The notes under the pieces: model-generated
Told to the model about the DNA's origin: nothing
Database searches by the model: none
Seen by the model: only the letters and a program-made list of their open reading frames with translations
Source of the DNA: Parabacteroides sp. PF5-9
Lineage (GTDB): Bacteria; Bacteroidota; Bacteroidia; Bacteroidales; Tannerellaceae
Length of the DNA stretch: 63,498 nucleotides
Direction: 5' to 3'
Assembly (NCBI RefSeq): GCF_029893105.1
Contig: NZ_JARXWG010000022.1
Location: 1 to 63,498 of the forward strand
In this document: piece by piece, positions 26,487 to 35,199 of the stretch
Numbering within the stretch: the first letter of the stretch is position 1
Layout: the number at the start of each line of letters is the position of its first letter
Position numbers and translations under genes: made by a program

Positions 26487-28943
26487 TTATTTCACCTGAA
26501 TCTTTTTAACGTCCCGCACAATCCGTCCGTCGTGGGTTAAGCCTTCAATAACTACCGAATAGGTCGTGTTGAAATCGGATGTGTAAAAATCGAAGGCGGC
26601 TTTTCCATCTGTTCCGGTAACGAGATCCGGTTTCCAGAAAATAGTTGTACGTAAATCCGGAGTGATATCAAATTTTTGCTCTTGTGTTTCATAACGAGGG
26701 GAGTAGAACTCAACAGGTTTCTGATAACCTAATGGCGTAATGGTTTTTTGATGATAGACCTCTTTGTTATTGTCGGAAAGAGTAGTTCCTCGTTTGGTTG
26801 TGATATTAACGACTCCATCAACCCCCAATAATCCGTATATTCCACTGCCTGCTCCCGGTTTAAAAACATCTATTCGTTCAATATCCTGTACGCCGATCAT
26901 ACTTAAAGGTGCGCCCATTTCCGGATCCATATACACATCATTGATAAAAATAGCAGCAGGAGTATGGCCATAAAACAGCAGGGAGATATCGTTCGGATTT
27001 TCTCCTATGATGGCCGGAGTGAGACCCGGAATCGAACTAAACGCATCCAACATCGTGACCGGATTTTTCTCTTTCAACTCTGTCAGACCGACAGAGGTAT
27101 CGGCCAGTTTTGAAAAAATGGAGAACGGCTCCGGGTCTTTATTCTGTTTGCGGCCGACAATTTCTACGTCCTGCAAATGAACAATGCGCATCTCATCATC
27201 GAATTTATAACGTTCGGAAGCCTTTTCTATAAAAGTACCGGTTACCTCTTCTGTCTCCTTTGGTTGGTTGTCCGTGCTATTTGTCGGGCTCGGTTCAAAA
27301 GCGAGTGCCTGTAATGGGGGGTACTGTTTTTCATCCATGCGTAATTCCACCGAAGTGCGTCCTTTGTTGTTTTCTGCCCGAAGGAAGAACTTTGTACTGT
27401 CGGGAAACTCGAATCCATCGAAAATAAAGCGACCGTCTTCTGATGTTATGGTTTCAAATGTTTCTCCTGTACTCATGGTCATCATGTTTATGGGGCTGTT
27501 TTTGACCGGGCGGGCGGTTAGGAGGGTTGTTACTCTCCCGGAGACAGCCAGGCTGGTTTCCGGCTTGTATGGAGGGTGTTCTATATTTCCTTTGATTACT
27601 TCGGGAATATCATATCTTCGCCAGCCGTGTGTCAGCATCAAGCAATCTAATAATTGTACCGATTTTTCATCCTTGTTCTGAAAATAAGATCCGGGCGATT
27701 CAATATATCCTTTCAATTCGGAGGTTAATAAGAGTGTGGAAAGAATTGAACTGGAATAATCGACGGCTTGGTCTTTATCGTCGGTGACCGATATGGAGTA
27801 ATTTCCTGTTAGCGGAAGACCGTTCAGATCTGTTACGGTCAATTCCGACCTGACCAGGTCGCGTATCGCATAATTCTCCTTATCCGTAGAGAAAGACAAT
27901 TGTGCCTGATCATCATTCCGGCAGAAGATAAGCCGTTCGCTTAATGGGTTCATTTGCTCATCAAGTAACAATAGTTGAATAACACCAGAAGGGAATTCAT
28001 TTTCTCTGAAAACCAGAAAATCTTTTGAGGTATCCCATGTTCCTGCGTATAATACAATTCCTCGGCAGTGGATCACTAAATAACTGGAAGCATAATGTGG
28101 TTCGTTTGTCGGTTTTTGACGTCCAACAAGTAAACGCCCGTTACGTCCGTGCATCACTGTCAACGAATAGGTGTTGCTTTTCGCTTCAGGGAGTCGAAAA
28201 CGTCTGTTTTTACCGTTCAAATCCGTACAGTTTGCATAATATGTTTTCCCTTTTTCAGGAATAAACCCAAAGACGCCCATGCCGGCATGGAGCGTTTTTA
28301 ATGAGGTCAACACATGCCCCTCTTCGTCCGTCACATTGCCGGAGACATAAGCCGAAGAACCATCAACATTCAATGCTTTAAAAGCGACTTTGCATAAGGT
28401 CCCTTCCAACAGATTTCCACCTTCGGGAAAGAATGAGACTTCAAAATTTCCGGATTGTTTTCTTTTTCCGGTATTCGAAGAGGTGGATTGTTGTTCTGTT
28501 ATACTCCCGATTCGGATCTGTTTTTTAAAGAAATAGTCGTTATTCGGATTATTCATATAGGAGGTGTAAGCGCGAATCGTATAATAATCTTCCGGTACTG
28601 CTTCAGAGAGAAATATATGCCCGTAGTACATCTCCTTTTCAGGGCGAAGCATCACGCGGTTGATTAATTCATTCGAGGAGTTGAGCAGTTCGACATAGAT
28701 ATAGCGGCTAACCCCCGGAGAGCGATGTGTAGCAGCATCCGTCAGATACGCTTTGAACCAGATACGTTCGCCCGGAACATAATAGTCGCGGTCAAGATGC
28801 AAATGGATCTTTTCCTGAGGGTATTGTGTCAACTGTTGCAAGATATTCTCCTGAACGCGTTTTTCAAACGAATGGGTCTTTTCCTGGGCGAATAACGGAA
28901 TCGTACTGATAACCAATAAAAGAAATAGAAATGGTCTTTTCAT
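26487..28943 (-). CDS. exported MG2-like/TonB-plug protein without a barrel
   Basis: An 818-aa exported protein (signal cleaved after PLFAQ, about residue 19). The N-terminal part resembles macroglobulin MG2 domains (HLDRDYYVPGERIWFKAYL), followed by Ig-like regions. Near residues 590-700 is a TonB-dependent receptor plug (KNPVTMLDAFSSIPGL, IERIDVFKPGAGSGIYG, GVVNITTKRG), and the C-terminal 100 residues are short and Ig-like. No 22-strand barrel follows, so it cannot be a TonB receptor by itself. It may be a periplasmic or surface partner. I chose the ATG at 28943. Confidence 0.8.
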   Translation of the reverse strand: MKRPFLFLLLVISTIPLFAQEKTHSFEKRVQENILQQLTQYPQEKIHLHLDRDYYVPGERIWFKAYLTDAATHRSPGVSRYIYVELLNSSNELINRVMLRPEKEMYYGHIFLSEAVPEDYYTIRAYTSYMNNPNNDYFFKKQIRIGSITEQQSTSSNTGKRKQSGNFEVSFFPEGGNLLEGTLCKVAFKALNVDGSSAYVSGNVTDEEGHVLTSLKTLHAGMGVFGFIPEKGKTYYANCTDLNGKNRRFRLPEAKSNTYSLTVMHGRNGRLLVGRQKPTNEPHYASSYLVIHCRGIVLYAGTWDTSKDFLVFRENEFPSGVIQLLLLDEQMNPLSERLIFCRNDDQAQLSFSTDKENYAIRDLVRSELTVTDLNGLPLTGNYSISVTDDKDQAVDYSSSILSTLLLTSELKGYIESPGSYFQNKDEKSVQLLDCLMLTHGWRRYDIPEVIKGNIEHPPYKPETSLAVSGRVTTLLTARPVKNSPINMMTMSTGETFETITSEDGRFIFDGFEFPDSTKFFLRAENNKGRTSVELRMDEKQYPPLQALAFEPSPTNSTDNQPKETEEVTGTFIEKASERYKFDDEMRIVHLQDVEIVGRKQNKDPEPFSIFSKLADTSVGLTELKEKNPVTMLDAFSSIPGLTPAIIGENPNDISLLFYGHTPAAIFINDVYMDPEMGAPLSMIGVQDIERIDVFKPGAGSGIYGLLGVDGVVNITTKRGTTLSDNNKEVYHQKTITPLGYQKPVEFYSPRYETQEQKFDITPDLRTTIFWKPDLVTGTDGKAAFDFYTSDFNTTYSVVIEGLTHDGRIVRDVKKIQVK

Positions 28944-28979
28944 GATATGATTGGTTTGATGCTTTATAATCAAACCCTA

Positions 28980-28987
28980 CAAACTTA
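28980..28987 (-). promoter_or_regulatory. -7 box of the MG2/plug gene
   Basis: TAAGTTTG on the minus strand, 36 nt before the start codon. Confidence 0.55.
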
Positions 28988-29065
28988 AGAAAAAATATTA
29001 GTGATATTTAAACAACACCAACTAAAATTATATACGGAAAAATTTCTTTATTAGACGAGAGGTTG

Positions 29066-29073
29066 TACCTTTG
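29066..29073 (+). promoter_or_regulatory. -7 box of mdh
   Basis: TACCTTTG, 61 nt before the mdh start. Confidence 0.65.
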
Positions 29074-29134
29074 TTGTGTTTTTATTTGAAGAGAGAAAAT
29101 ATCTTTATAAATTAACTTATAAAACGTTTTTATT

Positions 29135-30076
29135 ATGTCTAAAGTAACAGTTGTTGGTGCCGGTAATGTAGGCGCAACGTGTGCAAATGTTCTTGCCTTT
29201 AATGAAGTGGCAGACGAAGTGGTAATGCTGGATGTCAAAGAAGGCGTATCGGAAGGTAAAGCCATGGATATGATGCAGACTGCTCAATTGCTGGGTTTCG
29301 ACACCACCGTAGTAGGATGCACAAATGATTATGCTAAAACTGCCGGTTCGGATGTGATAATTATTACGTCGGGTATACCTCGTAAACCGGGTATGACGCG
29401 TGAAGAATTGATCGGTGTAAACGCAGGAATTGTAAAAAATGTGGCTGAAAGCGCATTGAAATATTCACCGAATGCAATCATCGTTGTGATCTCCAATCCG
29501 ATGGACACGATGACTTATCTGGCGCTTAAATCGTTAGGTCTTCCTAAAAACCGGATTATCGGTATGGGAGGCGCTTTAGACAGTTCACGTTTCAAATATT
29601 ATCTGTCTCAAGCTTTAGGATGCAATGCCAATGAAGTAGAAGGTATGGTTATCGGTGGTCACGGTGATACCACCATGATTCCGTTAACTCGCCTGGCAAC
29701 ATACAAAGGTATCCCTGTTTCTCAATTGTTGAATAAAGAGAAGTTAGAAGAAGTAGCCAAAGCTACAATGGTAGGAGGAGCTACATTAACTGGTCTGTTG
29801 GGTACCTCTGCATGGTATGCACCAGGTGCAGCCGGAGCGTTGGTGGCTGAATCAATCATCCACAATCAAATGAAAATGATACCTTGTTCTGTAGCGTTGG
29901 AAGGCGAATATGGTGAAAAAGATATCTGTATCGGTGTTCCGGTGATCTTAGGCAAGAACGGTATTGAAAAGATCGTTGAACTGGAACTGAACGCAGAAGA
30001 AAAAGATCTTTTTGCAAAAAGCGCAGAAGCTGTTCACAAAACAAATGCGGTATTGAAAGAGATTAATGTGTTGTAA
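29135..30076 (+). CDS. mdh: malate dehydrogenase
   Basis: A 313-aa LDH-like malate dehydrogenase interconverting malate and oxaloacetate with NAD. The Rossmann motif is VVGAGNVGA (residues 5-13), the substrate-binding loop contains GIPRKPGMTRE, and the catalytic His is H176 in GGHGDT. In Bacteroidales it serves the reductive branch to fumarate and succinate. It has its own promoter box and a terminator (30102-30137), so it is probably monocistronic. Confidence 0.95.
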   Translation: MSKVTVVGAGNVGATCANVLAFNEVADEVVMLDVKEGVSEGKAMDMMQTAQLLGFDTTVVGCTNDYAKTAGSDVIIITSGIPRKPGMTREELIGVNAGIVKNVAESALKYSPNAIIVVISNPMDTMTYLALKSLGLPKNRIIGMGGALDSSRFKYYLSQALGCNANEVEGMVIGGHGDTTMIPLTRLATYKGIPVSQLLNKEKLEEVAKATMVGGATLTGLLGTSAWYAPGAAGALVAESIIHNQMKMIPCSVALEGEYGEKDICIGVPVILGKNGIEKIVELELNAEEKDLFAKSAEAVHKTNAVLKEINVL

Positions 30077-30101
30077 GCAGAGTAACATATCATATAATTT
30101 G

Positions 30102-30137
30102 AGACCGTCTCCGTACTGGAGGCGGTCTTTTCTTTTT
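30102..30137 (+). terminator. intrinsic terminator of mdh
   Basis: An 11-bp stem (30102-30112 with 30118-30128, one G-U pair), a 5-nt loop and a T-rich run. Confidence 0.85.
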
Positions 30138-30360
30138 CCTGATCATCAGATTTCTAAAATGTATAAATAGGGAAGATGGTTATTTTATGTGGCAATAATT
30201 CATCCGGGAGGATGGTCATTAAGGGAGGTAAATTTAAACAGATGTTAGAAATTTGTCTGAACTATTATTTTTCTCTAAAAAATCAGCTGTTTTAAAATAC
30301 AAAACGTCCTTAATCGTTCTTCAAAGTAAGGTTTATTTTTCACTTTTAAATATGTAGACG

Positions 30361-31272
30361 ATGATATATGATGGATTAATTCTGATAGAGCAAGACATTA
30401 AGGAGATGATTGAAGCGAATCTGGGACGTACAGGACTACTGTATCGCCTCTATTCCCGGATTAAAAGTGCGGATTCGATAAGTGACAAAATCAAACGGAA
30501 AGGATATGCGCAAAACGGCAAACAACTTCAGGATGTGATCGGGTTGCGGATTATGACCTATTTCAGTGAAGATATTGACGTATTGATCGACTATTTCAGT
30601 ACTATCTTCGATGTAATCGGTAAAGAGCATGATCTGTTGGATATCCATAATTTCAATCCCGTGCGGATCAATCTGGTCTGCCGTATGCAGAACGAGCAGT
30701 TGAAAGAATTCAATGCCTGGAAATCCCAATACCAGGATAGCTTTAAGTATATCGATTCTACCTTTGAGATACAGATCCGGACGACACTTTCGGAAGGATG
30801 GCATGAGATTGAACACAATATGCGTTATAAATGTAAGAATGAATGGTCTTCCCTTGAAGATGAATCCCGTATGCTGAATGGTATCCATGCAATGCTTGAT
30901 ACGAGTGATCGCACCCTTTTTCAACTGTTTGAGGAGATCGCCTACCAGCATTACAAACAAAAAAACTGGACCGGAATGTTACGGAATAAATTCCGGTTAC
31001 GTTTTAATCTGGAACCGCTGTCCGAGGAACTTATTATGCTGTTTGATACACATAAAATTTTGGCAAAGCGTTTTTTTAAAATAGAACGAAACACCATTAT
31101 CAATAAATTGATCAAGCATGATCTACGGATGGAGATCTCTTTTGATAACATTATATTCCTATGCAATTACCTGTATGTTAGGAATAAAACGATCACTCAA
31201 CTGACGCCGGATTCACTTCTGCAACAGTTGGAAGAGACATTCGACAGTGAACGTTATTTAAGAGCAATTTAG
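30361..31272 (+). CDS. RelA/SpoT-domain (p)ppGpp synthetase-like protein
   Basis: A 303-aa protein with a RelA/SpoT synthetase domain (about residues 10-170): RIKSADSISDKIKRKGY, DVIGLRIMTYF and the EIQIRTTLSEGWHEIEH segment. No HD hydrolase, TGS or ACT domain is present, so it is a small alarmone synthetase-type protein that would make (p)ppGpp from ATP and GTP/GDP. The C-terminal 130 residues are unfamiliar. A non-alarmone nucleotide product remains possible. It stands alone, with 284 nt upstream in which I see the mdh terminator but no clear -7 box. Confidence 0.82.
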   Translation: MIYDGLILIEQDIKEMIEANLGRTGLLYRLYSRIKSADSISDKIKRKGYAQNGKQLQDVIGLRIMTYFSEDIDVLIDYFSTIFDVIGKEHDLLDIHNFNPVRINLVCRMQNEQLKEFNAWKSQYQDSFKYIDSTFEIQIRTTLSEGWHEIEHNMRYKCKNEWSSLEDESRMLNGIHAMLDTSDRTLFQLFEEIAYQHYKQKNWTGMLRNKFRLRFNLEPLSEELIMLFDTHKILAKRFFKIERNTIINKLIKHDLRMEISFDNIIFLCNYLYVRNKTITQLTPDSLLQQLEETFDSERYLRAI

Positions 31273-31450
31273 ATACTCTTTTTTACACAATGGAGACACA
31301 GAAGATAAACACACTCCTGTGTCTCTTGACTCATCACGAGCTTTTATTGAAAAAGTTATCACATAGCCTCTTTTTCGATCTGTTTTGGAGGCTCGTTTCT
31401 GTATAGATGCGATTTATTGCGTTATTCCATAACCGCTACTGTTTTTTTTC

Positions 31451-31458
31451 TATTTTTG
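31451..31458 (+). promoter_or_regulatory. -7 box of the sigma factor gene
   Basis: TATTTTTG, only 7 nt before the ATG at 31466, so the mRNA would be leaderless or nearly so. Confidence 0.5.
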
Positions 31459-31465
31459 CTTCAAA

Positions 31466-32044
31466 ATGCACAGTTTGTTTTTTAGAAAAAATAGATCCAA
31501 ACTCACCGACGAAGCGCTTTTGCAGCATTACAAAAAGTCAGGCAACTCCGAATATTTTGGCGAGTTGTATACCCGTTATACCCCTCTTTTGTATGGTGTT
31601 TGCCTGAAATATCTCAGGGATGGCGACAAAGCGCAAGATGCGGTGATGCAATTATTCGAACAGCTGCTCCCAAAGATTGCCCATTATGAGATCGAGGTGT
31701 TTCGTACCTGGATATACAGTGTGGTCAAAAACCATTGTTTACAAATTCTGCGTAAAGAGAGCCGGGAGATTATGATCGATTCGCATGTGGATCTTATGGA
31801 ATCCGATGACATCCTGCATCTATTCAATGAAGAGGGGGAGGAGGACGAACGGATGGAGGCGTTAAAACATTGTTTGGAGAAGCTGCCCGAGCAGCAGCGG
31901 GTCAGTATCGTTCATTTCTTTATGGACGAGATGTCGTATGTTGACATTGTCGACCAGACAGGATATAACCTGAGTCATGTGAAAAGTTATATTCAGAACG
32001 GGAAACGAAATCTGAAGATTTGTATTGAAAAACAGAGTAAATAA
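31466..32044 (+). CDS. ECF-type sigma-70 factor
   Basis: A 192-aa sigma factor with region 2 (about residues 20-95, YTPLLYGVCLKYLRDGDKAQDAV and TWIYSVVKN) and region 4 (about 130-185, LPEQQRVSIVHFFMDEMSYVDI), and no region 1 or 3. The next gene, 5 nt away, encodes a membrane protein with an anti-sigma-like N-terminus. The pair probably forms a sigma/anti-sigma module. The target regulon cannot be read. A -7 box ends 8 nt before the ATG. Confidence 0.88.
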   Translation: MHSLFFRKNRSKLTDEALLQHYKKSGNSEYFGELYTRYTPLLYGVCLKYLRDGDKAQDAVMQLFEQLLPKIAHYEIEVFRTWIYSVVKNHCLQILRKESREIMIDSHVDLMESDDILHLFNEEGEEDERMEALKHCLEKLPEQQRVSIVHFFMDEMSYVDIVDQTGYNLSHVKSYIQNGKRNLKICIEKQSK

Positions 32045-32049
32045 ATCCT

Positions 32050-32736
32050 ATGAAATTATCCGACTATATCAAAGGTTCACGCCGTGGGAAAGCAGCCAAC
32101 CGTCTTGAACGCCAGGCGATGGAAGATCCTTTTCTGGCAGATGCGCTCGAAGGGTACGACCGTGTGCCGGGCGATCATACCGAACGGATTATGGATGTTC
32201 GGAAGCGGATGATTACGACCAACCGCAAACGACATATGCAGATCCGTTCCTGGAGTGCTGTTGCCAGTTTGGTGGTGTTGGTGGTGTTAAGTGTTTATTT
32301 TTTGATGAATCAGACACAAGTCAGTCCCATTGCTCAAAACGAGGATTCAACAGCCGATATCCCGGTAGAAGAGACAACGATCATCCTTCCGGCTTCTACC
32401 CCAGCTTTGGCAAGGTCGCAAAAAACCGCTCCGATGACGGATATTGTTTTGGATTCTGTTGAAAACGAATCCGTTTATCCCCAACCCCTTGTCGGCGAGG
32501 AGGCCTATCATGCGTATATTCGCCAGTCGCTAATCCACCCAACAGATGAGATCTGTCGAAACCGTCAAGGGTGTGTTGTGCTTCGTTTTTATATCAACAG
32601 TGAAGGTCGCCCTTATGATATTCAAGTTATTCAACCGCTGTGTGATTCCGCCGATAAAGAAGCCATGCGTCTGATCGAAGAAGGTCCCTCCTGGACAATA
32701 AGCGAGCAAGCGGTCGAATGGAAAATTGAATTTTGA
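32050..32736 (+). CDS. anti-sigma-like/TonB C-terminal-like membrane protein
   Basis: A 228-aa single-pass protein. The cytoplasmic N-terminus contains AANRLERQAMEDPFLADALEGYD, a pattern common in membrane regulators paired with Bacteroidetes ECF sigma factors. A membrane segment follows (about residues 67-87), then a Thr/Pro/Ser linker and a periplasmic domain resembling the TonB C-terminus (GCVVLRFYINSEGRPYDIQVIQ). It could sense the envelope through the TonB-like domain and release the sigma factor encoded just upstream. That mechanism is inference. Confidence 0.75.
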   Translation: MKLSDYIKGSRRGKAANRLERQAMEDPFLADALEGYDRVPGDHTERIMDVRKRMITTNRKRHMQIRSWSAVASLVVLVVLSVYFLMNQTQVSPIAQNEDSTADIPVEETTIILPASTPALARSQKTAPMTDIVLDSVENESVYPQPLVGEEAYHAYIRQSLIHPTDEICRNRQGCVVLRFYINSEGRPYDIQVIQPLCDSADKEAMRLIEEGPSWTISEQAVEWKIEF

Positions 32737-32929
32737 GCAAGGCGAGTTTTATTGTGTTGATTACAGCGTATTTTCAGGACGATTTATCTTAGTCCAGGGT
32801 GACAATTGGAACCCTGGGGGTCTGTTGCGGGCATACCACCGGAGTTTTGAAGGAACGACTAACAGCTGTAGCCTTTATCCCACTCATCTACTGTTTTTAT
32901 CTGCACGTATTCACTGTTTTTTCGCAACA

Positions 32930-33027
32930 ATTAATCGTCTAACAGTTGGTAGACGATCGGGCACCAGTTGGTAGACGAAAGTGCACCAATTGGTAGACGA
33001 AAAGGATCCATCTGTTAGACGATTAAT
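32930..33027 (+). repeat. period-22 palindromic element, divergent type
   Basis: Perfect 16-bp terminal inverted repeats (32930-32945 and 33012-33027). Four direct units begin at 32946, 32968, 32990 and 33012, exactly 22 bp apart; three read TTGGTAGACGA and the last CTGTTAGACGA. The outer inverted unit abuts the first direct unit. The geometry equals that of the copies at 10064, 23185 and 55619, but the unit sequence differs. Confidence 0.85.
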
Positions 33028-33093
33028 GGATGGAGAAGAAAAAGAGATGTGGTGCGGGTCAAACGAAGAACTGTTTTAAATCTTTTTATTTCC

Positions 33094-33101
33094 TACCTTT
33101 G
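33094..33101 (+). promoter_or_regulatory. -7 box of the ABC-F gene
   Basis: TACCTTTG, about 83 nt before the start codon. Confidence 0.65.
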
Positions 33102-33184
33102 CACCTCTTTTTAGATAATAAATAAATTATTTGAGGGTGTCTGAAGAGGCTTCTGACGATGAAGATACGCTCCAACATATTTGA

Positions 33185-34825
33185 ATGATGATATCAGTAG
33201 ACGGATTAACGGTTGAGTTTGGCGGAAGCGCCTTGTTTTCGGATATTTCTTTTGTAATCAATGAGAAAGACCGGATTGCACTTATGGGGAAAAACGGTGC
33301 GGGAAAATCCACGTTGTTGAAAATCCTGGCCGGGACGCGTGAGGCGACCCGTGGGAAAGTGTCGGCGCCTAAAGATACGGTCATCGCCTATCTGCCCCAG
33401 CACCTGATGACGGAAGACGGGCGGACTGTTTTTGAAGAGACCGCACAGGCTTTTGCCCATTTACAGGCGATGGAAACGGAGATTAATGCGATAAATAAGG
33501 AGTTAGAAACCCGTACAGATTATGATTCGGAGAGTTATTACGAATTGATCGAGCGCGTATCGACATTGAGCGAAAAATTCTATTCGATCGAAGAGGTGAA
33601 TTACGATGGTGATATCGAAAAAACATTATTAGGATTGGGTTTTAAGCGGACGGATTTTACCCGGCAAACCAGTGAATTCAGCGGGGGATGGCGCATGCGT
33701 ATCGAATTGGCCAAACTGTTGTTGAAAAAACCGGATGTCTTGTTATTGGATGAGCCGACCAACCACCTGGATATCGAATCGATCCAATGGTTGGAAGATT
33801 TCCTGATCGATAACGGACAGGCGGTAGTGGTGATCAGCCATGACCGGACTTTTGTTGATCGGATCACCACCCGAACGATTGAAGTGACTATGGGGCGTAT
33901 TTATGATTATAAGGTCAATTATAGTGCATACCTGCAATTGCGGAAGGAGCGTCGCGAGCACCAACAAAAGGCGTATGATGAGCAGCAAAAGATGATTGCA
34001 GAAAACAGAGAATTCATCGAGCGTTTTAAGGGAACTTATTCAAAAACGTTACAGGTACAGAGTCGGGTCAAAATGCTTGAGAAACTGGAGATATTGGAAG
34101 TCGACGAAGAAGATACCTCTGCCCTTCGTTTGAAGTTTCCACCCTCCCCACGCTCGGGTTCTTATCCGGTGATGATCGAAAATGTATCGAAAAAATACGG
34201 TGAAAATGTAGTTTTTCAAAATGCCAACCTGACGATCGAGCGGGGCGACCGGATCGCTTTTGTCGGAAAGAACGGAGAAGGGAAATCGACCCTGGTCAAA
34301 TGTATCATGAAAGAGATCGAGCATGAGGGTACGCTGACGCTCGGTCATAATGTGATGATCGGTTATTTTGCACAGAATCAAGCTTCGTTACTGGATGAAA
34401 ACCTGACTGTTTTCCAGACGATTGATGATGTAGCCAAAGGAGAGATCCGTAATAAGATCAAAGATCTGTTGGGGGCATTTATGTTCGGCGGTGAGAATTC
34501 GACTAAAAAGGTCAAAGTCCTTTCCGGTGGCGAACGTACCCGGTTGGCGATGATCAAACTGTTGCTCGAGCCGGTCAACCTATTGATTCTGGATGAGCCG
34601 ACCAATCATTTGGATATGAAAACCAAAGATATTCTCAAGCAGGCGCTCCTGGATTTCGACGGCACGTTGATTGTAGTGTCGCATGATCGTGATTTTCTCG
34701 ATGGATTGGTTAAAAAAGTCTATGAATTTGGGAATAAAAAAGTGACTGAACACCTGGAAGGAATCTACGAATTTATGCAACGCAAAAAGATGGAGAATTT
34801 GCGTGAGTTGGAACGGGGAAATTAA
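33185..34825 (+). CDS. ABC-F family ATPase
   Basis: A 546-aa soluble protein with two ABC ATPase domains and no membrane part. The two Walker A motifs are GKNGAGKST (about residue 36) and GKNGEGKST (about 360). Signatures are EFSGGWRMR and LSGGERTR, with two LLLDEPTNHLD/LILDEPTNHLD Walker B motifs and a charged inter-domain linker. ABC-F proteins bind the ribosomal E site and either aid translation or protect from antibiotics. The sequence looks like the housekeeping YdiF/Uup/EttA side rather than a resistance type, but this needs phylogeny. The start is one of two consecutive ATGs. Confidence 0.92.
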   Translation: MMISVDGLTVEFGGSALFSDISFVINEKDRIALMGKNGAGKSTLLKILAGTREATRGKVSAPKDTVIAYLPQHLMTEDGRTVFEETAQAFAHLQAMETEINAINKELETRTDYDSESYYELIERVSTLSEKFYSIEEVNYDGDIEKTLLGLGFKRTDFTRQTSEFSGGWRMRIELAKLLLKKPDVLLLDEPTNHLDIESIQWLEDFLIDNGQAVVVISHDRTFVDRITTRTIEVTMGRIYDYKVNYSAYLQLRKERREHQQKAYDEQQKMIAENREFIERFKGTYSKTLQVQSRVKMLEKLEILEVDEEDTSALRLKFPPSPRSGSYPVMIENVSKKYGENVVFQNANLTIERGDRIAFVGKNGEGKSTLVKCIMKEIEHEGTLTLGHNVMIGYFAQNQASLLDENLTVFQTIDDVAKGEIRNKIKDLLGAFMFGGENSTKKVKVLSGGERTRLAMIKLLLEPVNLLILDEPTNHLDMKTKDILKQALLDFDGTLIVVSHDRDFLDGLVKKVYEFGNKKVTEHLEGIYEFMQRKKMENLRELERGN

Positions 34826-35199
34826 AGTCAACGTGAGTTATAGATAATGGCCTTCGGAAAATCTTCAAACATTACCCAATCTAAAGATCACACAAACTGT
34901 TCCCGCACTACTCTCATCTTGATCTATTTGGAATCTGTATGTTATGTCGAGTTCACGTTGAAGTTAGATTAAATCCTCACACTCAAATTCAGCAACATAT
35001 CATACGTTGAACTCTTTATACTCTCATACTACATACAGTGTGTATGTCGTGAAAAAGAGCCCTTTGTCAAGGATAGAATCCACCATATCTTTGTAGATAA
35101 AGGGCAGTAGTGAAAAGGTCGTTAGCCGAACATTACTTTTTTCTTCGCTATTTTACCACGTTTGTTTTGGCTTTTCTTTACTTTTGCAAAAAAAACAAA
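34826..35199. other. intergenic region before the TRIC-type gene
   Basis: A 374-nt region with a 9-bp inverted pair (TCAACGTGA near 34828 and TCACGTTGA near 34963) and a hairpin of GCCCTTTGTC with GATAAAGGGC (35060-35105) whose loop contains another TATCTTTG box (35086-35093). A GTG at 35110 could extend the next gene, but a -7 box lies between it and the preferred ATG. I see no gene. Confidence 0.5.
35179..35186 (+). promoter_or_regulatory. -7 box of the TRIC-type gene
   Basis: TACTTTTG, 13 nt before the ATG at 35200. Confidence 0.55.

Larger units (their letters stand above)
32737..33184. other. intergenic region with period-22 element and ABC-F leader
   Basis: This 448-nt gap contains a 7-bp hairpin (32794-32800 with 32811-32817), the divergent period-22 element (32930-33027), and the ABC-F promoter and leader. 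An in-frame TTG mini-frame of 17 codons (33133-33186) stops directly before or overlapping the ABC-F start. I see no other gene. Confidence 0.5.

Noticed and set aside
31293-31325. 9-bp hairpin after the RelA/SpoT-type gene as a terminator
   Set aside because: The stem is perfect but no U-run follows, so the call would be a guess.
32726-32974. 82-aa frame after the TonB-like gene
   Set aside because: It overlaps the end of a supported gene and runs into a repeat element; no motif, signal or family likeness.
34828-34971. TCAACGTGA/TCACGTTGA pair as a structured small RNA gene
   Set aside because: The arms are short and 130 nt apart, with no promoter box or terminator fitting a discrete RNA.
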